Shown piece after piece: positions 23,001 to 34,154 of a DNA stretch of 64,000 nucleotides. The notes beneath the pieces are model-generated. The model ran no database searches, was not told where the DNA came from, and saw only the letters and a list, made by a program, of their open reading frames with translations. The first letter of the stretch is position 1. The number at the start of each line of letters is the position of its first letter. The translations under genes and the position numbers were made by a program. Source of the DNA: Oncomelania hupensis (lineage: Eukaryota; Mollusca; Gastropoda; Littorinimorpha; Pomatiopsidae); assembly GCA_036898135.1 (NCBI GenBank), contig CM072512.1, positions 6,859,984 through 6,923,983 of the forward strand, given 5' to 3'.

Positions 23001-25485
23001 ATGCCCGATAAATGAGACAAAAAGTAAACATTTCTATATAATTTATAAATAAAAGAAAATAACCTGTCACAGTAGATTTGCCGACCCCTCCTTTTCCAGA
23101 GGCAACACACAGGACCTTGCTGACACCTTCAAGGGGGCGCTGCTTTGGCAAACCTCTAGCCATCATTTGTTGTTGGTGACCAGCATGGCTTTTGTTGTTA
23201 TCTTTCATTCCCTACAGAGAGCATGGAAGAAAGAAACTTAAAAAAAAAAATTCCGACACTGCTCTGATGCCGTGATGGATCAAAGGCCCATAGTACTAAC
23301 TCGTAGGGCTCATAATATCACCTTATAAGCGAGACCTACGAGTAAGTGCTCTGGGCCTGAGGATCACTAGATGGATTATAATATATATATAAATATTTTT
23401 TTTTAAAATAATGTTTAAAAAAATACTGGATGCTATATATACATGTTTTTCCCCAATCAACAAACAGGCTCAAAGAGCGGCGATCTTTACCAACCTACAC
23501 GCTCACATGTTTTCAACCACTCTTACACACACAACAAACACATCTATCACTCAAAAGGCAGGGAGACAGCTATTAGAATAAAGGAGAGAAAATCCAATAC
23601 GCATTGGAAATAACTGAATCAGTCAAAGAGACATTAGTATCATCAAATGCAGTAGTAGTACTAGTAGTAGTAAAATAGAGGCTAAATCTTAGGCCTCACG
23701 GTCTATTCCAAACCTCTTCATTCGTTGTTTTTACATACATACAGGGGTCACCCTAATGCATTTTTGAAAAAATAAAATGACGATTCATCGTATTCTTTAT
23801 AGGGGATTCTTAAAAGCGTTGACATTCTGTGCAAATTTTATGTTAAGCGGGAGATCATTGCAATTTTTCACGACCCTGTTTGCATAAGAAAACTTTTGAA
23901 TATTTGTTCTGTGTTATAATAGTTTACTAACAATTTACCCTGCTGATTTCTACTCTGGTTGTTATTTATCTGAAACATCTGTTGGAAATTAACTTGGTCT
24001 ATCCCGTGAAATATTTTGAATAACTGAATTAAATCACCTCCCAACCTTCTTCCCTTAATCGTTGGCAAGTTTAAATGCGTCAACCTTTCTGTGTATGTCA
24101 TGTTTGTGCATTCCCGCAGAATCCTTGTGGCTGTATGCTGACCTCGTTCAATCGCTGTCGACTGTAGTTTCAAAAACGGCGAGCAAATGACATTGTCGTA
24201 CTCCACATGAGAGCGGACCAAAGCCTTATATACGATATTAAAACTATTTTTGTCCAAAAATGAAAAGGATCTTTTTAATTTTATAATTCTGATAATCTAA
24301 ATCTGATTTGCCTTACTAAACTTATTATAATCATCCACCTTACCTCACACTTTGGTATCATTAGCGAAGATTTTGCAAATACCTTCAATGTAATCTGGTA
24401 AATCATTTATACAAATTGTAAATAAAATGGGTCCTAAGATGCTACCTTGAGGGATTCCGCTCAAAAAAGGATGCTCAGCAGGAATCCAGTCTCAGTGCTT
24501 CAAGAGCCTTGCCCGTCCTCTACTGGATTACGCAGCGGTCAAGTGGGATCCCCATCAACAACATCTAGTCTCCACACTGGAGATGGTCCAACGACGAGCA
24601 GCCCGTCGTATCCTAAATGACTTCAGCAGGACTAGCAGCTCAACATCCATGTTGGAAAAGCTGAACCTGGAACCCTTACAACAGTGGAGACAGGTCGACA
24701 AGGTGACCATGATGTACCGTATCATGCACGGCCTTGTCGACGTTTCCCAACTGGGACTTATGCGTGGAGCCCACCGGAGCACTAGGGGTCACAACATCAA
24801 ACTCTTGTCCCCCACACCAGAACAGATGTGTACAAGCACTCCTTCTTCCCGTCAGCTACCAGGTTATGGAACTCACTGAACGCTGAATCAGCATCAGCCT
24901 CGTCTGTCGCATCTCAGAGCATCGCTGACAGACTGGAGCATAAACATCTTGTAATGAACACCTCCTACGACTACGTGTACATATGTCTTAACACAATTTT
25001 AACCCAGTCAGACTACCTCACTCACTGCCTCATCCTCAAATAGTTCTTTTGCCTGATTTTAAATCTGTGAACACCCTTCGCTGGGCACACCAAAGTGGTG
25101 GAGTCATTTCCTCGAAAACGGGGTATCCACAGTACTAGTACTACTACTACTACTAACTACTACTACTACTACTACTACTACTTACTACTACTACTACGAA
25201 GAAAACAAGGGTCCTTGATGAATACAGAATAGCCTTTGGCTTTATCCTACTCTTACTCACTGTGATCTTCCAGATCCAATAATTGCCAACAGAATACGTT
25301 GTGGTTGTTAGAACACACAAGCGGAATAGCAAAATACTTACAAAGGGATTGTCATGGGTGGAAAATCCTCTGGATACACACAATAAGCATGATTGTCGAT
25401 GTTGCCCAACTCGTCTTACAATCGAAAGGACAACCATGTTGTGCCGGAAATTCAACAAGTGCCTTTTGAGCATGCGTATTAGCAT
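17006..25485 (-). CDS. NUBPL: NUBPL (Ind1), mitochondrial Fe-S assembly NTPase, 10 exons
   Basis: NUBPL is a mitochondrial Mrp/NBP35-type P-loop NTPase that delivers 4Fe-4S clusters to respiratory complex I. Coding exons, in order: 25485-25342, 23211-23064, 22822-22788, 22089-21999, 21820-21781, 20993-20907, 20372-20275, 19252-19046, 17241-17159, 17032-17006 (TGA 17008-17006). All introns read GT-AG, and phases match at every junction. The total is 960 nt, 319 residues, the same length I recall for human NUBPL. Exon 1 is a basic presequence (residues 1-48). The deviant Walker A G-K-G-G-V-G-K-S is at 87-94. Also visible are [10 protein letters not shown] (154 on), D-L-P-P-G-T-G-D and the Fe-S-binding C-S-N-C (256-259). 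The C-terminus, after P-D-S-S-Q, is short (A-Q-R-T-A-Y-V-A). The start Met is the first in exon 1. No stop or frameshift is seen, so it looks functional. Confidence 0.95.
17414..17611 (+). repeat. 70-bp tandem repeat, ~2.8 copies
   Basis: Units start with tttacaatacagttgctatg at 17414, 17484 and 17554 (tttataa in the last). The third is internally deleted. It lies in the intron between NUBPL exons 8 and 9. A diverged relative may be at 18585-18650. Confidence 0.9.
19460..19780 (+). repeat. SINE-like repeat, copy 2
   Basis: Diverged partner of 16560-16870 (see there), in the intron between NUBPL exons 7 and 8. Confidence 0.5.
20400..20600 (+). repeat. Imperfect (ATC)n tract
   Basis: CAT/ATC-rich degenerate triplets beside NUBPL exon 7. 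Confidence 0.7.
23740..24470 (-). pseudogene. LINE RT relic in NUBPL intron 1
   Basis: The minus strand encodes [13 protein letters not shown], then F-A-N-D-T-K in place of the catalytic Y/F-A-D-D, then a C-terminal block ([28 protein letters not shown]). The first catalytic Asp is changed to Asn and stops occur upstream, so it is inactive. This C-terminal style is common to CR1/Jockey-type LINEs. Confidence 0.7.
24485..25195 (+). pseudogene. CR1/Jockey-like LINE 3' end in NUBPL intron 1
   Basis: The plus strand reads [12 protein letters not shown], then [10 protein letters not shown], then after a frameshift near 24820 [14 protein letters not shown]. It ends in a (TAC)n tail (25131-25195). 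It abuts the minus-strand LINE relic. Confidence 0.75.
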
Positions 25486-26486
25486 TTTGTAGCAGACGAC
25501 GTTTTCTTGCGGTGAAGGGGCAAATTTTAGTCCCCTTTTAAATAAAATTAAATAAAAATAATATTTATTAACATAAAAGGAAAAACATAAACGTGAAATA
25601 AACTAACGAGGTAAAATAAAATAAACAAAACAAAAAGATAGTAAGAAGTGCTTTTAAGCTAACTTCGAATATGATTATAGTTCTTATATTTCTTTTCTTT
25701 TTCTTTTGTTCTAAAAAAAAAAAGAAGGAAATATCAGCTTAAAAATTAGCGTGATCGGTATTTAGCATATTAGAGTATGTGACGATTTTAACTGCCACGC
25801 AATGTTTCTTATTTGTCTGATTCTGTCCGATGTGAGTATGAACCAAGAAAAGTCCAGTCTGTCCATGCACGCATTCCATCGTGCACAATTTTTGATGCTC
25901 ATGTTTTTTAGTTTTTTTTTTTAGTTCTTGATGGGTGAATTCCAGATACACAAAAACACCCACCAAGCACTAGGTTGGTATTTCCACTTGAACATTCAGG
26001 ATTGCTCATTGGTCATGGGATAGACAATGTGCATCAAGCAACAATTTGGTGCCTTGGGTCAAATCTTGTTCTCGGTCAACAACATGAGCAGTGCTTTGAG
26101 CTGAAAGCATTAGACAAGAACAGTTCATTCATCCTAAGACCAGATGGCCAGTGTATGTATAGATGATACATTTACGTCTGCAAGTGCTTGATGAATGTTT
26201 GTTGGAAATGTTATTAGAGACTGTCCATAGTGCTTAATGTTGCCATTTGTTGCATTATTGACACTTCTTGTTTGCACTCGAAAAGTGATCCAATACTGGC
26301 AAAAGACGGGCAGGGTTCAAAATATGTTAAGTTAGTGTAGGACAAACCTTATAGCGTCACCTCTTCTGGCACGTCACCTTTGCAAAACACATTATCCAAG
26401 GAACAGTGGAAGGAGGCAGGCACAGAGGAATGCAACAAATAAGCTAAACAGATTTTTTTTTTTAAAATGAGGAGGAGTTAGCAATG
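25486..26486. other. NUBPL upstream region
   Basis: The NUBPL promoter should lie just right of 25485. No TATA box stands out. A frame at about 25972-26160 (+), from a possible acceptor (cactag) to a possible donor (cagtgtatg), reads L-L-I-G-H-G-I-D-N-V-H-Q-A-T-I-W-C-L-G. I do not recognise it, and it could be an exon or a relic. Confidence 0.3.
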
Positions 26487-26491
26487 TCAGG

Positions 26492-27846
26492 TGTAACGAA
26501 AGGGGTTATTATCAAGAATTGCGTGTATGCGTGCGTGAATATTCTGCGTGTTCTCCCGTCTCACATTCCCTAACTCTCAAGAATTCTTTTGTTGTCACTC
26601 CCCCTTTCTATTACTAGAAAATAAACAATAATCAACAAAGTTCACATAAGTACAAACAACTCAATCAATAATATGGAAAAATATGTATATATATATATAT
26701 ATAGTTTTGTACTCACGTACTTTGTAGAAACAATCCGTGAATTAAATATACCATTCACAAATCACACACATAAAGTTCCAAGGAGATAATCCGGGAGATT
26801 GTACACTGATCTCACAAACCCACAAATAATATTCCAGAAAGCCAGTCCACGAATCACCAGTCACAGTAAACACCAATATCGATCTGGTCACCGTCGACAG
26901 AGAGAGATTCCCCCCCCCCCCAACAGTCTCATGGAGGTTAGGATTCACTGTGTCTTTCTTTTGTCTCTAATATCCGTCTCTGTCTTTATGCTATCCTCCT
27001 TCTCCTTATCCTTGTCCTTCTCTCTATCTATCCTGGGTTTCTCCTCTATCTACCGTTCTCTTCACCGCCGTCAATAAACCCCCAGCCGCTGTCGCTGCTA
27101 CTGCTGCTGTGGCCGCTGTCACCGCTGTGGCCGCTGCCGCTGTTGCTGCCGCTGTTGCTAATGTGGCAGTGGTTGCTGCTGATGATGACGCAGCAGTGGT
27201 TTCTACTGCCGCTGATGTAGCAGTGGTTGCTGCTGCTGCTGATGTAGCAGTGGCTGCTGCTCTCGTCTTCTTCTTCGTCTTCTTCTTTGGCTTCTTCTCT
27301 GGCCCCTTCTCGATACTTCCACCCTTCTTCTTCACGACTTCTTCTTCTTGTTCTCCTCGTATTCGTCTTCTTCTTCTTCTTCTCCCTCTCTTCCTCTTTT
27401 CCTTCCTCTTCCTCTTCTGTTTCTCTTCTCTTGTAGTATCCTCTTCTTCTTTCTTCTTCTTTCTCTTCTCTTGTGATATCCTCTTCTTCTTTTCTTTCTC
27501 TTCTTCTTTCTCTTCTCTCGGAGTTTCTTCCTCTTCTTCTTCTTCTTGTTTAATCTTCTCAACTCTCTTTCTTTCTCCTCTTCTTTATTCTTCCGCTCGA
27601 GGCCCCAGCCGGAAACTTCTGCAGTCAACAGCTGCTAGAAGTACAACACAACCACTCCGTGGTACATACAAAAGAAGAATGCAAACATTTTTTTTTTTAA
27701 TACATGTAATTGGTGAACCGTCACATGACTAGCTCAACCAATCAGAAATTAGTAATCTATAAAAAATATTATAATTTATATCTTCTCACAGGAAGATACT
27801 ACAAACAGTCATCGGACCGAAATATTATAAAACCCGGTCCGTGACA
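26492..27846 (-). repeat. LTR of element 1 (3' LTR)
   Basis: 1355 bp, beginning TGTCACGGACC and ending TTACA on the minus strand. It holds a GCT-rich block (27080-27250 on plus) and a ~350-bp CTT-rich polypyrimidine tract (27254-27600 on plus). The long plus-strand frames here (Ala, then Phe/Ser) come from this composition and are not genes. Confidence 0.95.
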
Positions 27847-28185
27847 ATACCCCCTTCCTGCAAAAAGAAAACGCCCGAGTTTTCTGAATTTTATCAGCAA
27901 GAAAAAATTACTACAATTATGCCTACCTAAACTGTACAAACAAGCGAAAAGAGATAACTGGTCATTAGCACTAATATTAAACACAAACATATTGTATTAA
28001 GCAATCACCCAAAGCGCAATAGACATACCAGATATGTAGTTCAAGTCCAAGCATGTTGCCGTGATACAGTGAAACAAAAATCAATAAGGTACAAAACAGA
28101 CCATTTTACAGTATTCCAATAGATTTCCAGTATTAAATATTCATCAGCAGAATTATATACACAGCAAGTTCATGTTCCACACATT

Positions 28186-31100
28186 TCATGGAATACACTG
28201 ATCAACATTTGATCTTGACAGCATATCTGCAAAAACATTGGCAGTACCAGGCAAGGCTTCAATCTCAAACTGAAACTCTTGAAGTGCCAACGCCCAGCGT
28301 GTGATTCGAGCATTCTTGAACTGACCCGAACGCAAGTAAGACAATGGCCGATGGTCAGTTTGAAGGATGAACGACTTTCCCCACAGATACTTCGAAAGCT
28401 TTGTGAGGGCCCAAATGATAGCCAAGCATTCTCTCTCTATGGTACTGTATCGTGTCTCCCTATCAAGCAGTTTGCGACTGACGAATGTGACAGGGTGCAA
28501 TTCACCATCATGATCTTGAAGCAAAACCGCGCCTATGCCGAAAGCACTCGCGTCAGTGCGAACTACGAATGAACGCGATACGTCTGGCAAGACAAGCACA
28601 GGCGAGCTTGACAAGATCTGTTGGACAGCTCGAAGAGCCACTTCGCACTCATCAGTCCATTTAATTTGTCTGTGCGAACCCGAGCCGACCAAGTCTGTGA
28701 GGGGTTTGACTACCGTGGCAAAGTTTGGCACATAGCGTCTGTAATAGCTGATGAGCCCGAGAATCGAACGAACTTGACGTTTGCTTTTTGGAACGGTTAT
28801 TTCCAACATCTTCTGCAATTTGGAACTTTCAGGTTTCAAGGTACCACGACCTACAATGTGGCCTAAAAATTCAAGTTCTTGAAAACCGGCGAAAATTTTG
28901 GACGGTCTAGCTGTAAGACCTGCAGCCTGCAACTTTGAAAGAACACCCCGCACATGTGCGAGATGACCGTTCCAAGTAGTGCTACATGTCAGAATGTCAT
29001 CGAAAAAGTTGATGGAAGACACCTCGTCAAGCCTCAACAGTCGCATCATGCGTGCAAATGTAGCGGGAGCAGAGACTAAGCCAAAGGGCATTCTAATCCA
29101 CTGAAACAGGCCTACATGGGTTGCGAATGCAGTCTTTGGACGGTCAAGTGGGTTCACCAGAATCTGCCAATAGCCCTTCGAGAGGTCAATTTTTGTGAAA
29201 TAAGTACCGTCAGCCAGTTGTGCAAACAAATCATTAATGTTAGGTATTGGCTCTGCGTCAAAAACTGTGATTTTGTTGAGGTGCCTATAGTCTATGCAAA
29301 ATCTAGTCGAGCCATCTTTTTTCCCAACTAGGACAACTGGAGATGAGTATGGGGAGCGTGACTGTTCAATAACCCCCATTTCGAGCATAGACTTGACTTC
29401 TCTTTCAACTGTCTCTTTAGATGTCAACGGCAAATCATAGGGTCTAAGTCTTACAGGTACGTCTGACGTCAACAAGACGTCATGAAAAAGATCCCCCTGA
29501 AAAGTGCCTGGGGCGGTGGTGAGAATATCTGAAAAATCTGCAAAAACACCACGAAGTTGTTGTTTCTGAGCAAATGTCAACTTGTCATCAAGGTGGAGAT
29601 CGTTTACACTTTCAGTTTGCGCAGACGACACAGTGGGTATGACGATATTATCTGAATCAGCTTCTGCTGAAATGACGGCCACGGATGCTATTTGGACCGA
29701 GTCTGTAAAAACTGGTATAACCTGAGGCAGACCTTGAGCAACGGCATCAGCACCGTGTAGCTCATCATCCCATGGTTGGATGACGTTCCAAGGCACGTTG
29801 GGCAACCGACCCACATTAACAGCGTGAACTTCGTCAGCACGTTTGACTAAGCCTATATCATCAGAATTATTTACCTCCAGTGCAATCTGAGCAGTTGGTT
29901 GGCGCCTAAGGTACTTTTTCAAAAGATTCGCATGGAAAACTTTTGTCTTTCCGTTGATGACAATCTGATAGTCCGGATGCATAGCTTTGCTAACTCGGAA
30001 GGGACCTTTCCACTGCATGAGCAATTTATTAGAATCCGTAGGAAGCAACAACAGGACTTCGTCATCTTCCTTGAAAGACCGAGGCTTTGCCTTCCTATCA
30101 TGATAGTGCTTGTTTTTGGCTTCAGCTTTCTTTATGTTTTCTTGAGCCAGCTCACAAGATTCCAGGATCTTGTTTTTGAGATCAAACACATACTTGTACA
30201 GAGTCTTTGCATCTTCATTTTGAGAACCTTGTGACCAAGTATTCGCAAGTAGTTGAATGGGTCCGCGAGCGCGACGACCAAACAAAAGTTCAAATGGTGA
30301 GAATCCAGTGCTCTCACTAGGAAGTTCTCGACACGCGAAAAGTACCGCGGGCAAATACCGATGCCATGCTTTTGGTTGTTTTTGAATGAGCTTCTTCAAC
30401 ATCGGTTTCAACGTCCCATGAAAACGTTCCACACAGCCATTAGCTTGTGCGTGATATGGCGACGTATGAATGGCCTTGATCGATAGCAAATGGTGGATTC
30501 CACGCATGAGATCCGAGTTGAACTGAGTACCACAGTCAGACAAAATTTCCTGTGGACATCCCATGCGCGAGAAAACGGAAAACAGTGCTTCACCGACCGA
30601 AACCGAGTCAATGTGTTTGAGCGGAATAGCTTCAGGGTACCGTGTGGCTATATCAATGATGCTGAGTATGTATCTGTGACCCTCCTCAGACGTTGGAGAA
30701 ATCGGTCCTACCAAATCAACGGCAACCCGTTTGAATGGTTCTGAGATAGTTGGCATCTTTTCCAAAGGAACTGGTGGAATTCGACCTTTTGAAGATGTCT
30801 TCTGGCAAATGTCACACGTTTTGACGTATCTTTTTGTGTCAGCGGACACCCCTGGCCAAAAAAATTCTGATAGTATTCTGTCCGTTGTTCTACGGATGCC
30901 ACAATGACCAGCCATGATCGTATCGTGGGCTGTGACCAGAACTGAGGATCTTAGAGTAGTGGGGACTACTAACTGGTCTAATGTCCTTTTGCTGTTTTCG
31001 TAATGCCTATGCAAAATGTCATTTTGAACAAAGTAGGAAACTGAAGCTGATCCTATTGTCTGAATTTGACCTGACTTTGAAAGATCAAACAAGGGTGATA

Positions 31101-33054
31101 GACTATCATCCTGCTTCTGCAACCGAGCAAAATCTGATGGCGATACATTCAAGTCTTGTGTGACCGAACTCAGAGGTTTCTTTGGGATATCTTGTCTCTT
31201 GCCTTGGGCACGAGTCGTAACACAACAAGTATGACCTTGATCCTGGATGAGTGTGGTAGCAACCGAGAGAGGATCAGACACACCTGGCAAGTTCCCTAAT
31301 ATCAAATCAGCCACTGGTTGCTCAATAACACAACACAAAATAGTGCCAGAGAAAAATGGAGTGTCGACAGACACTTTGGCCAACGGAAATTCTTCAATGT
31401 TTCCACCGAATGACCAACATTTACACTCTTCGCCAGTGTACTGATCGTCCGAAACCAGTCTCTTGCGAACGCCACAGATGGTAGCACGCACACTTGCTTT
31501 GAGGCCATTTACGGTACCTGATACTAGCTTGAGATGACCACAGTTTTCATTACAAACTGAGCAAACGACCTCAGTGACCAAAGCTGACTGCACCTGAGTG
31601 TCATCTGGGGAGTCCTGATATTCCTGAAAGTCATTTTGATTGTCTTGAGACTCTGGATAAGCTTGGGCAACAGCAGAATTGCCAACAGCATAAGGACACC
31701 ACGTTGATATGTGACCTACACCCCCACAACAATAGCAAACTATGCCCTGACTATTCTGTCCCCTGTTAAGAGGAGGTCTGCCTGCGAAACGAGGACCAGG
31801 TCCCGAATACGTATTTCCACGACCACGAGGAGCCTGATTGTTTTGAGCGCCCCGTTGCGCATTCATGTTCTGATGTGCAAAACCCCTATTTGGAATAGGA
31901 CCTGCGGGTTGGTAGTTTCCACGCGGAGAGCCACGAAATCCCGAACCCCGGAAATTATTCCATCTTTGGCCAGTCCCACGAAATTGATTCTGAGTGGGAA
32001 CATTCTGAGAAATCGACGCGGATGCAAAAATCGAGTCATCCGACTTCCGTGCCAGTTTCTTTTCCGGGTGAGCCATGCGAAATGCTTCAGCACTGTCTAT
32101 CAAAGCCGCGAATTTTGTCAAATTCCTTTCTTTCAAAAACACGGCGAGATCTCTCGAAACAGAAGCAATAAACTGCTCACACAAAATCAGATTCCAGAGA
32201 CCATCAAAAGTCTTTTCACAATCTGATAGTTGGATCCATCTTTCCAACAAGTGAGAAAAACGCTTTGAAAAAGTTACAAAACTTTCCCCCACTTCAGGCC
32301 TAACTGATCTGAATTTTTCTCTGAATCCATCTGCAGTGCACTGAAATTTCTTAAGAAGCTCTTGCTTAAGATCATCATATGAAACTGCACCGGCAGCAGA
32401 CAAAGAATGATAAACAGCCAAAGCCGGGCCTTGTAGCAATGCAGTTAAATAAACCACCCATTTACTGCTATCATAATTGAGAGCTTTAGCATGAGCCTCA
32501 AACCGGTACAAAAAAGAATCAATGTCATCCCTGTCCTCCTTGAAAACAGGTAGTTGGGGCAACTTTGGAAACGAAGGATTAGAGCTCCGAGTCCTAGGGG
32601 TAGGGGTCTCACTCTTCAATTCAGCTTGTTTCAACTGAAGTTCAATCTCTTTTTCCTTTAGCTTAAGGCTTTCTTTATCCAGTTCCAACTGATAATCCAT
32701 TTTCAATTTCCTTTCCTCTCGTTCTAATCTTTTTTCCTCTCTCTCCTGCTCCACCTGCCATTTTTTTGCATCCTGTTCTAACTGCAATCGTTTTTCCTCT
32801 CTTTCCTGTTCTAACTGCAATCGTTTTTCCTCCCTTTCCTGCTCTAATCTTTTAGCATCCTGTTCTAACTGCAATCGTTTTTCCTCTCTTTCCTGTTCTA
32901 ACTGCAATCGTTTTTCCTCTCTTTCCTTGGCCCTATCATGTCTTTGAAAGCACTGCTCAATGTACTGCTGTAGCTTTTCGTCAGCAAAACCTAACTTCTG
33001 GGCTTGAGTCAAAAATGAGTTAAACAGAGTATCATATTCCTCAGCAGAAGCCAT
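28186..33054 (-). CDS. Gag-pol polyprotein of element 1 (1622 aa)
   Basis: Order: coiled coil with E-R-E-E-K-R-L-Q-L-E-Q repeats (about 30-130); Gag core; CCHC knuckle C440, C443, H448, C453; protease-like region; integrase; RT; RNase H. The integrase has a HHCC finger (H710, H717, C747, C750) and D780, D840, E876, with exactly 35 residues between the last two. A GPY/F-like module (M-Q-W-K-G-P-F) follows. RT has F-C-I-D-Y-R and F-F-D-D (1350-1353). RNase H has R-T-D-A, E-R-E-C-L-A and Q-T-D-H-R-P. The protease catalytic D-S/T-G is missing: the aligned place reads R-A-T-I-C-G-V (523-529) against R-D-S-G-C-S-G-V in element 2. The frame is otherwise intact. The start is the first Met after the leader. 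Confidence 0.93.
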   Translation of the reverse strand: MASAEEYDTLFNSFLTQAQKLGFADEKLQQYIEQCFQRHDRAKEREEKRLQLEQEREEKRLQLEQDAKRLEQEREEKRLQLEQEREEKRLQLEQDAKKWQVEQEREEKRLEREERKLKMDYQLELDKESLKLKEKEIELQLKQAELKSETPTPRTRSSNPSFPKLPQLPVFKEDRDDIDSFLYRFEAHAKALNYDSSKWVVYLTALLQGPALAVYHSLSAAGAVSYDDLKQELLKKFQCTADGFREKFRSVRPEVGESFVTFSKRFSHLLERWIQLSDCEKTFDGLWNLILCEQFIASVSRDLAVFLKERNLTKFAALIDSAEAFRMAHPEKKLARKSDDSIFASASISQNVPTQNQFRGTGQRWNNFRGSGFRGSPRGNYQPAGPIPNRGFAHQNMNAQRGAQNNQAPRGRGNTYSGPGPRFAGRPPLNRGQNSQGIVCYCCGGVGHISTWCPYAVGNSAVAQAYPESQDNQNDFQEYQDSPDDTQVQSALVTEVVCSVCNENCGHLKLVSGTVNGLKASVRATICGVRKRLVSDDQYTGEECKCWSFGGNIEEFPLAKVSVDTPFFSGTILCCVIEQPVADLILGNLPGVSDPLSVATTLIQDQGHTCCVTTRAQGKRQDIPKKPLSSVTQDLNVSPSDFARLQKQDDSLSPLFDLSKSGQIQTIGSASVSYFVQNDILHRHYENSKRTLDQLVVPTTLRSSVLVTAHDTIMAGHCGIRRTTDRILSEFFWPGVSADTKRYVKTCDICQKTSSKGRIPPVPLEKMPTISEPFKRVAVDLVGPISPTSEEGHRYILSIIDIATRYPEAIPLKHIDSVSVGEALFSVFSRMGCPQEILSDCGTQFNSDLMRGIHHLLSIKAIHTSPYHAQANGCVERFHGTLKPMLKKLIQKQPKAWHRYLPAVLFACRELPSESTGFSPFELLFGRRARGPIQLLANTWSQGSQNEDAKTLYKYVFDLKNKILESCELAQENIKKAEAKNKHYHDRKAKPRSFKEDDEVLLLLPTDSNKLLMQWKGPFRVSKAMHPDYQIVINGKTKVFHANLLKKYLRRQPTAQIALEVNNSDDIGLVKRADEVHAVNVGRLPNVPWNVIQPWDDELHGADAVAQGLPQVIPVFTDSVQIASVAVISAEADSDNIVIPTVSSAQTESVNDLHLDDKLTFAQKQQLRGVFADFSDILTTAPGTFQGDLFHDVLLTSDVPVRLRPYDLPLTSKETVEREVKSMLEMGVIEQSRSPYSSPVVLVGKKDGSTRFCIDYRHLNKITVFDAEPIPNINDLFAQLADGTYFTKIDLSKGYWQILVNPLDRPKTAFATHVGLFQWIRMPFGLVSAPATFARMMRLLRLDEVSSINFFDDILTCSTTWNGHLAHVRGVLSKLQAAGLTARPSKIFAGFQELEFLGHIVGRGTLKPESSKLQKMLEITVPKSKRQVRSILGLISYYRRYVPNFATVVKPLTDLVGSGSHRQIKWTDECEVALRAVQQILSSSPVLVLPDVSRSFVVRTDASAFGIGAVLLQDHDGELHPVTFVSRKLLDRETRYSTIERECLAIIWALTKLSKYLWGKSFILQTDHRPLSYLRSGQFKNARITRWALALQEFQFEIEALPGTANVFADMLSRSNVDQCIP
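32740..32935 (-). repeat. 33-bp coding tandem repeat in gag of element 1
   Basis: Repeating 33-bp units (plus-strand core tttttcctctctttcctgtt) encode the 11-residue E-R-E-E-K-R-L-Q-L-E-Q motif, some with variants. This is the extended coiled coil at the N-terminus. Confidence 0.85.
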
Positions 33055-34154
33055 GATCAGTTGAATTCAAAAGAAAATAAATTACTAATAAGAAAATGCA
33101 AGTGACAATTCACAATAGCTTTAGGTTATACAAGTCAAAAATGATTTCCCTAAGTTCCACAAGGCCAGAATTATTACAAAAATCGAAAGCAAATTCACGT
33201 TTGACAAAAGAAAATAATTCAAAATCGAAGCAAGCTAAGTTTATCAGATGAAGATCATTTAGCAAGCAACGCAAGTTCCAGTTTAACACAAGAAAATTAT
33301 TTCAAAATCGATGCTAGTTCAAGTTTGACAAAACAGCATACCATAAAAGAAAAGAAAAACAATGTTTAGATTATATTCAGTCTAAGTACAAGCAAGCATC
33401 AGCAAACCATACTAAATGCAACAATTAATAGCTGTAACAACTACCAATATTTAAATCCAAATTATGACAAGTGAGTTTTTATAAATAATTTGTTTTGAAA
33501 TGAAAACAAAACAAAACAAAACAAATAATAATAATAATGAAACACTATACTAACTAAACGAACAACGACAACAACATCACAACACAACAAAGAGAGAACT
33601 AAAATTCTAAACTAATATCGGTACAATAGAATACAAGAAATCAATAGAAAAACAAAACTAAGTTCTACTTCCGCTAGAAAAACCGGAAGTTCCGTTAAAA
33701 TGCCAAAAATAAATCCTAAACACCTACAACAACTAAAATAGGGATGTGACAACTATAACTATACAAGACAGGATCCTAAGAAGTATAGAAAGAAAAATAA
33801 AACAATACTGAATAGCTGAACTAGAATTAGAAATATAAATACAACAGGAAGAAAAATGAATCTAAGCCCTTTCTGATCCCAGAACTATACAAAGAATCAG
33901 ACCCGTAAGGAAAGAATCGGAGACGGGGTATAATCTATACAAACACTAACATCCTACCCAAAAAGAAAAGAAAACAACAATATAACCAAGTCAGTTACAT
34001 AGTACACACTTGTACACCCAAGTTAGCACACCAAAGTTAACTACCCAAAATGTATACAAAACCCTTCTACTTATTCAAATCCCAATAACAACTCCAAACA
34101 AAATAATTAAAAATCTCACTCCCACTAACTAGCTACGGGTTTCAGGGTCACCAC

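Noticed and set aside
13122..26492. Same LTR family for the 1351-bp solo LTR and element 1
   Set aside because: Similar length and TGTCACGGAC start, but the other end (TTGATGACA versus CGTTACA) and the interiors do not match by eye.
27109..27732. Long plus-strand frame (207 codons; Ala block, then Phe/Ser block) and its copy at 34793-35383
   Set aside because: It lies in the LTRs of element 1 and follows from GCT- and CTT-rich composition; no domain-like sequence, and the opposite strand is open for the same reason.
28279..32226. Several 60-170 codon plus-strand frames
   Set aside because: Antisense shadows of the element 1 gag-pol gene.
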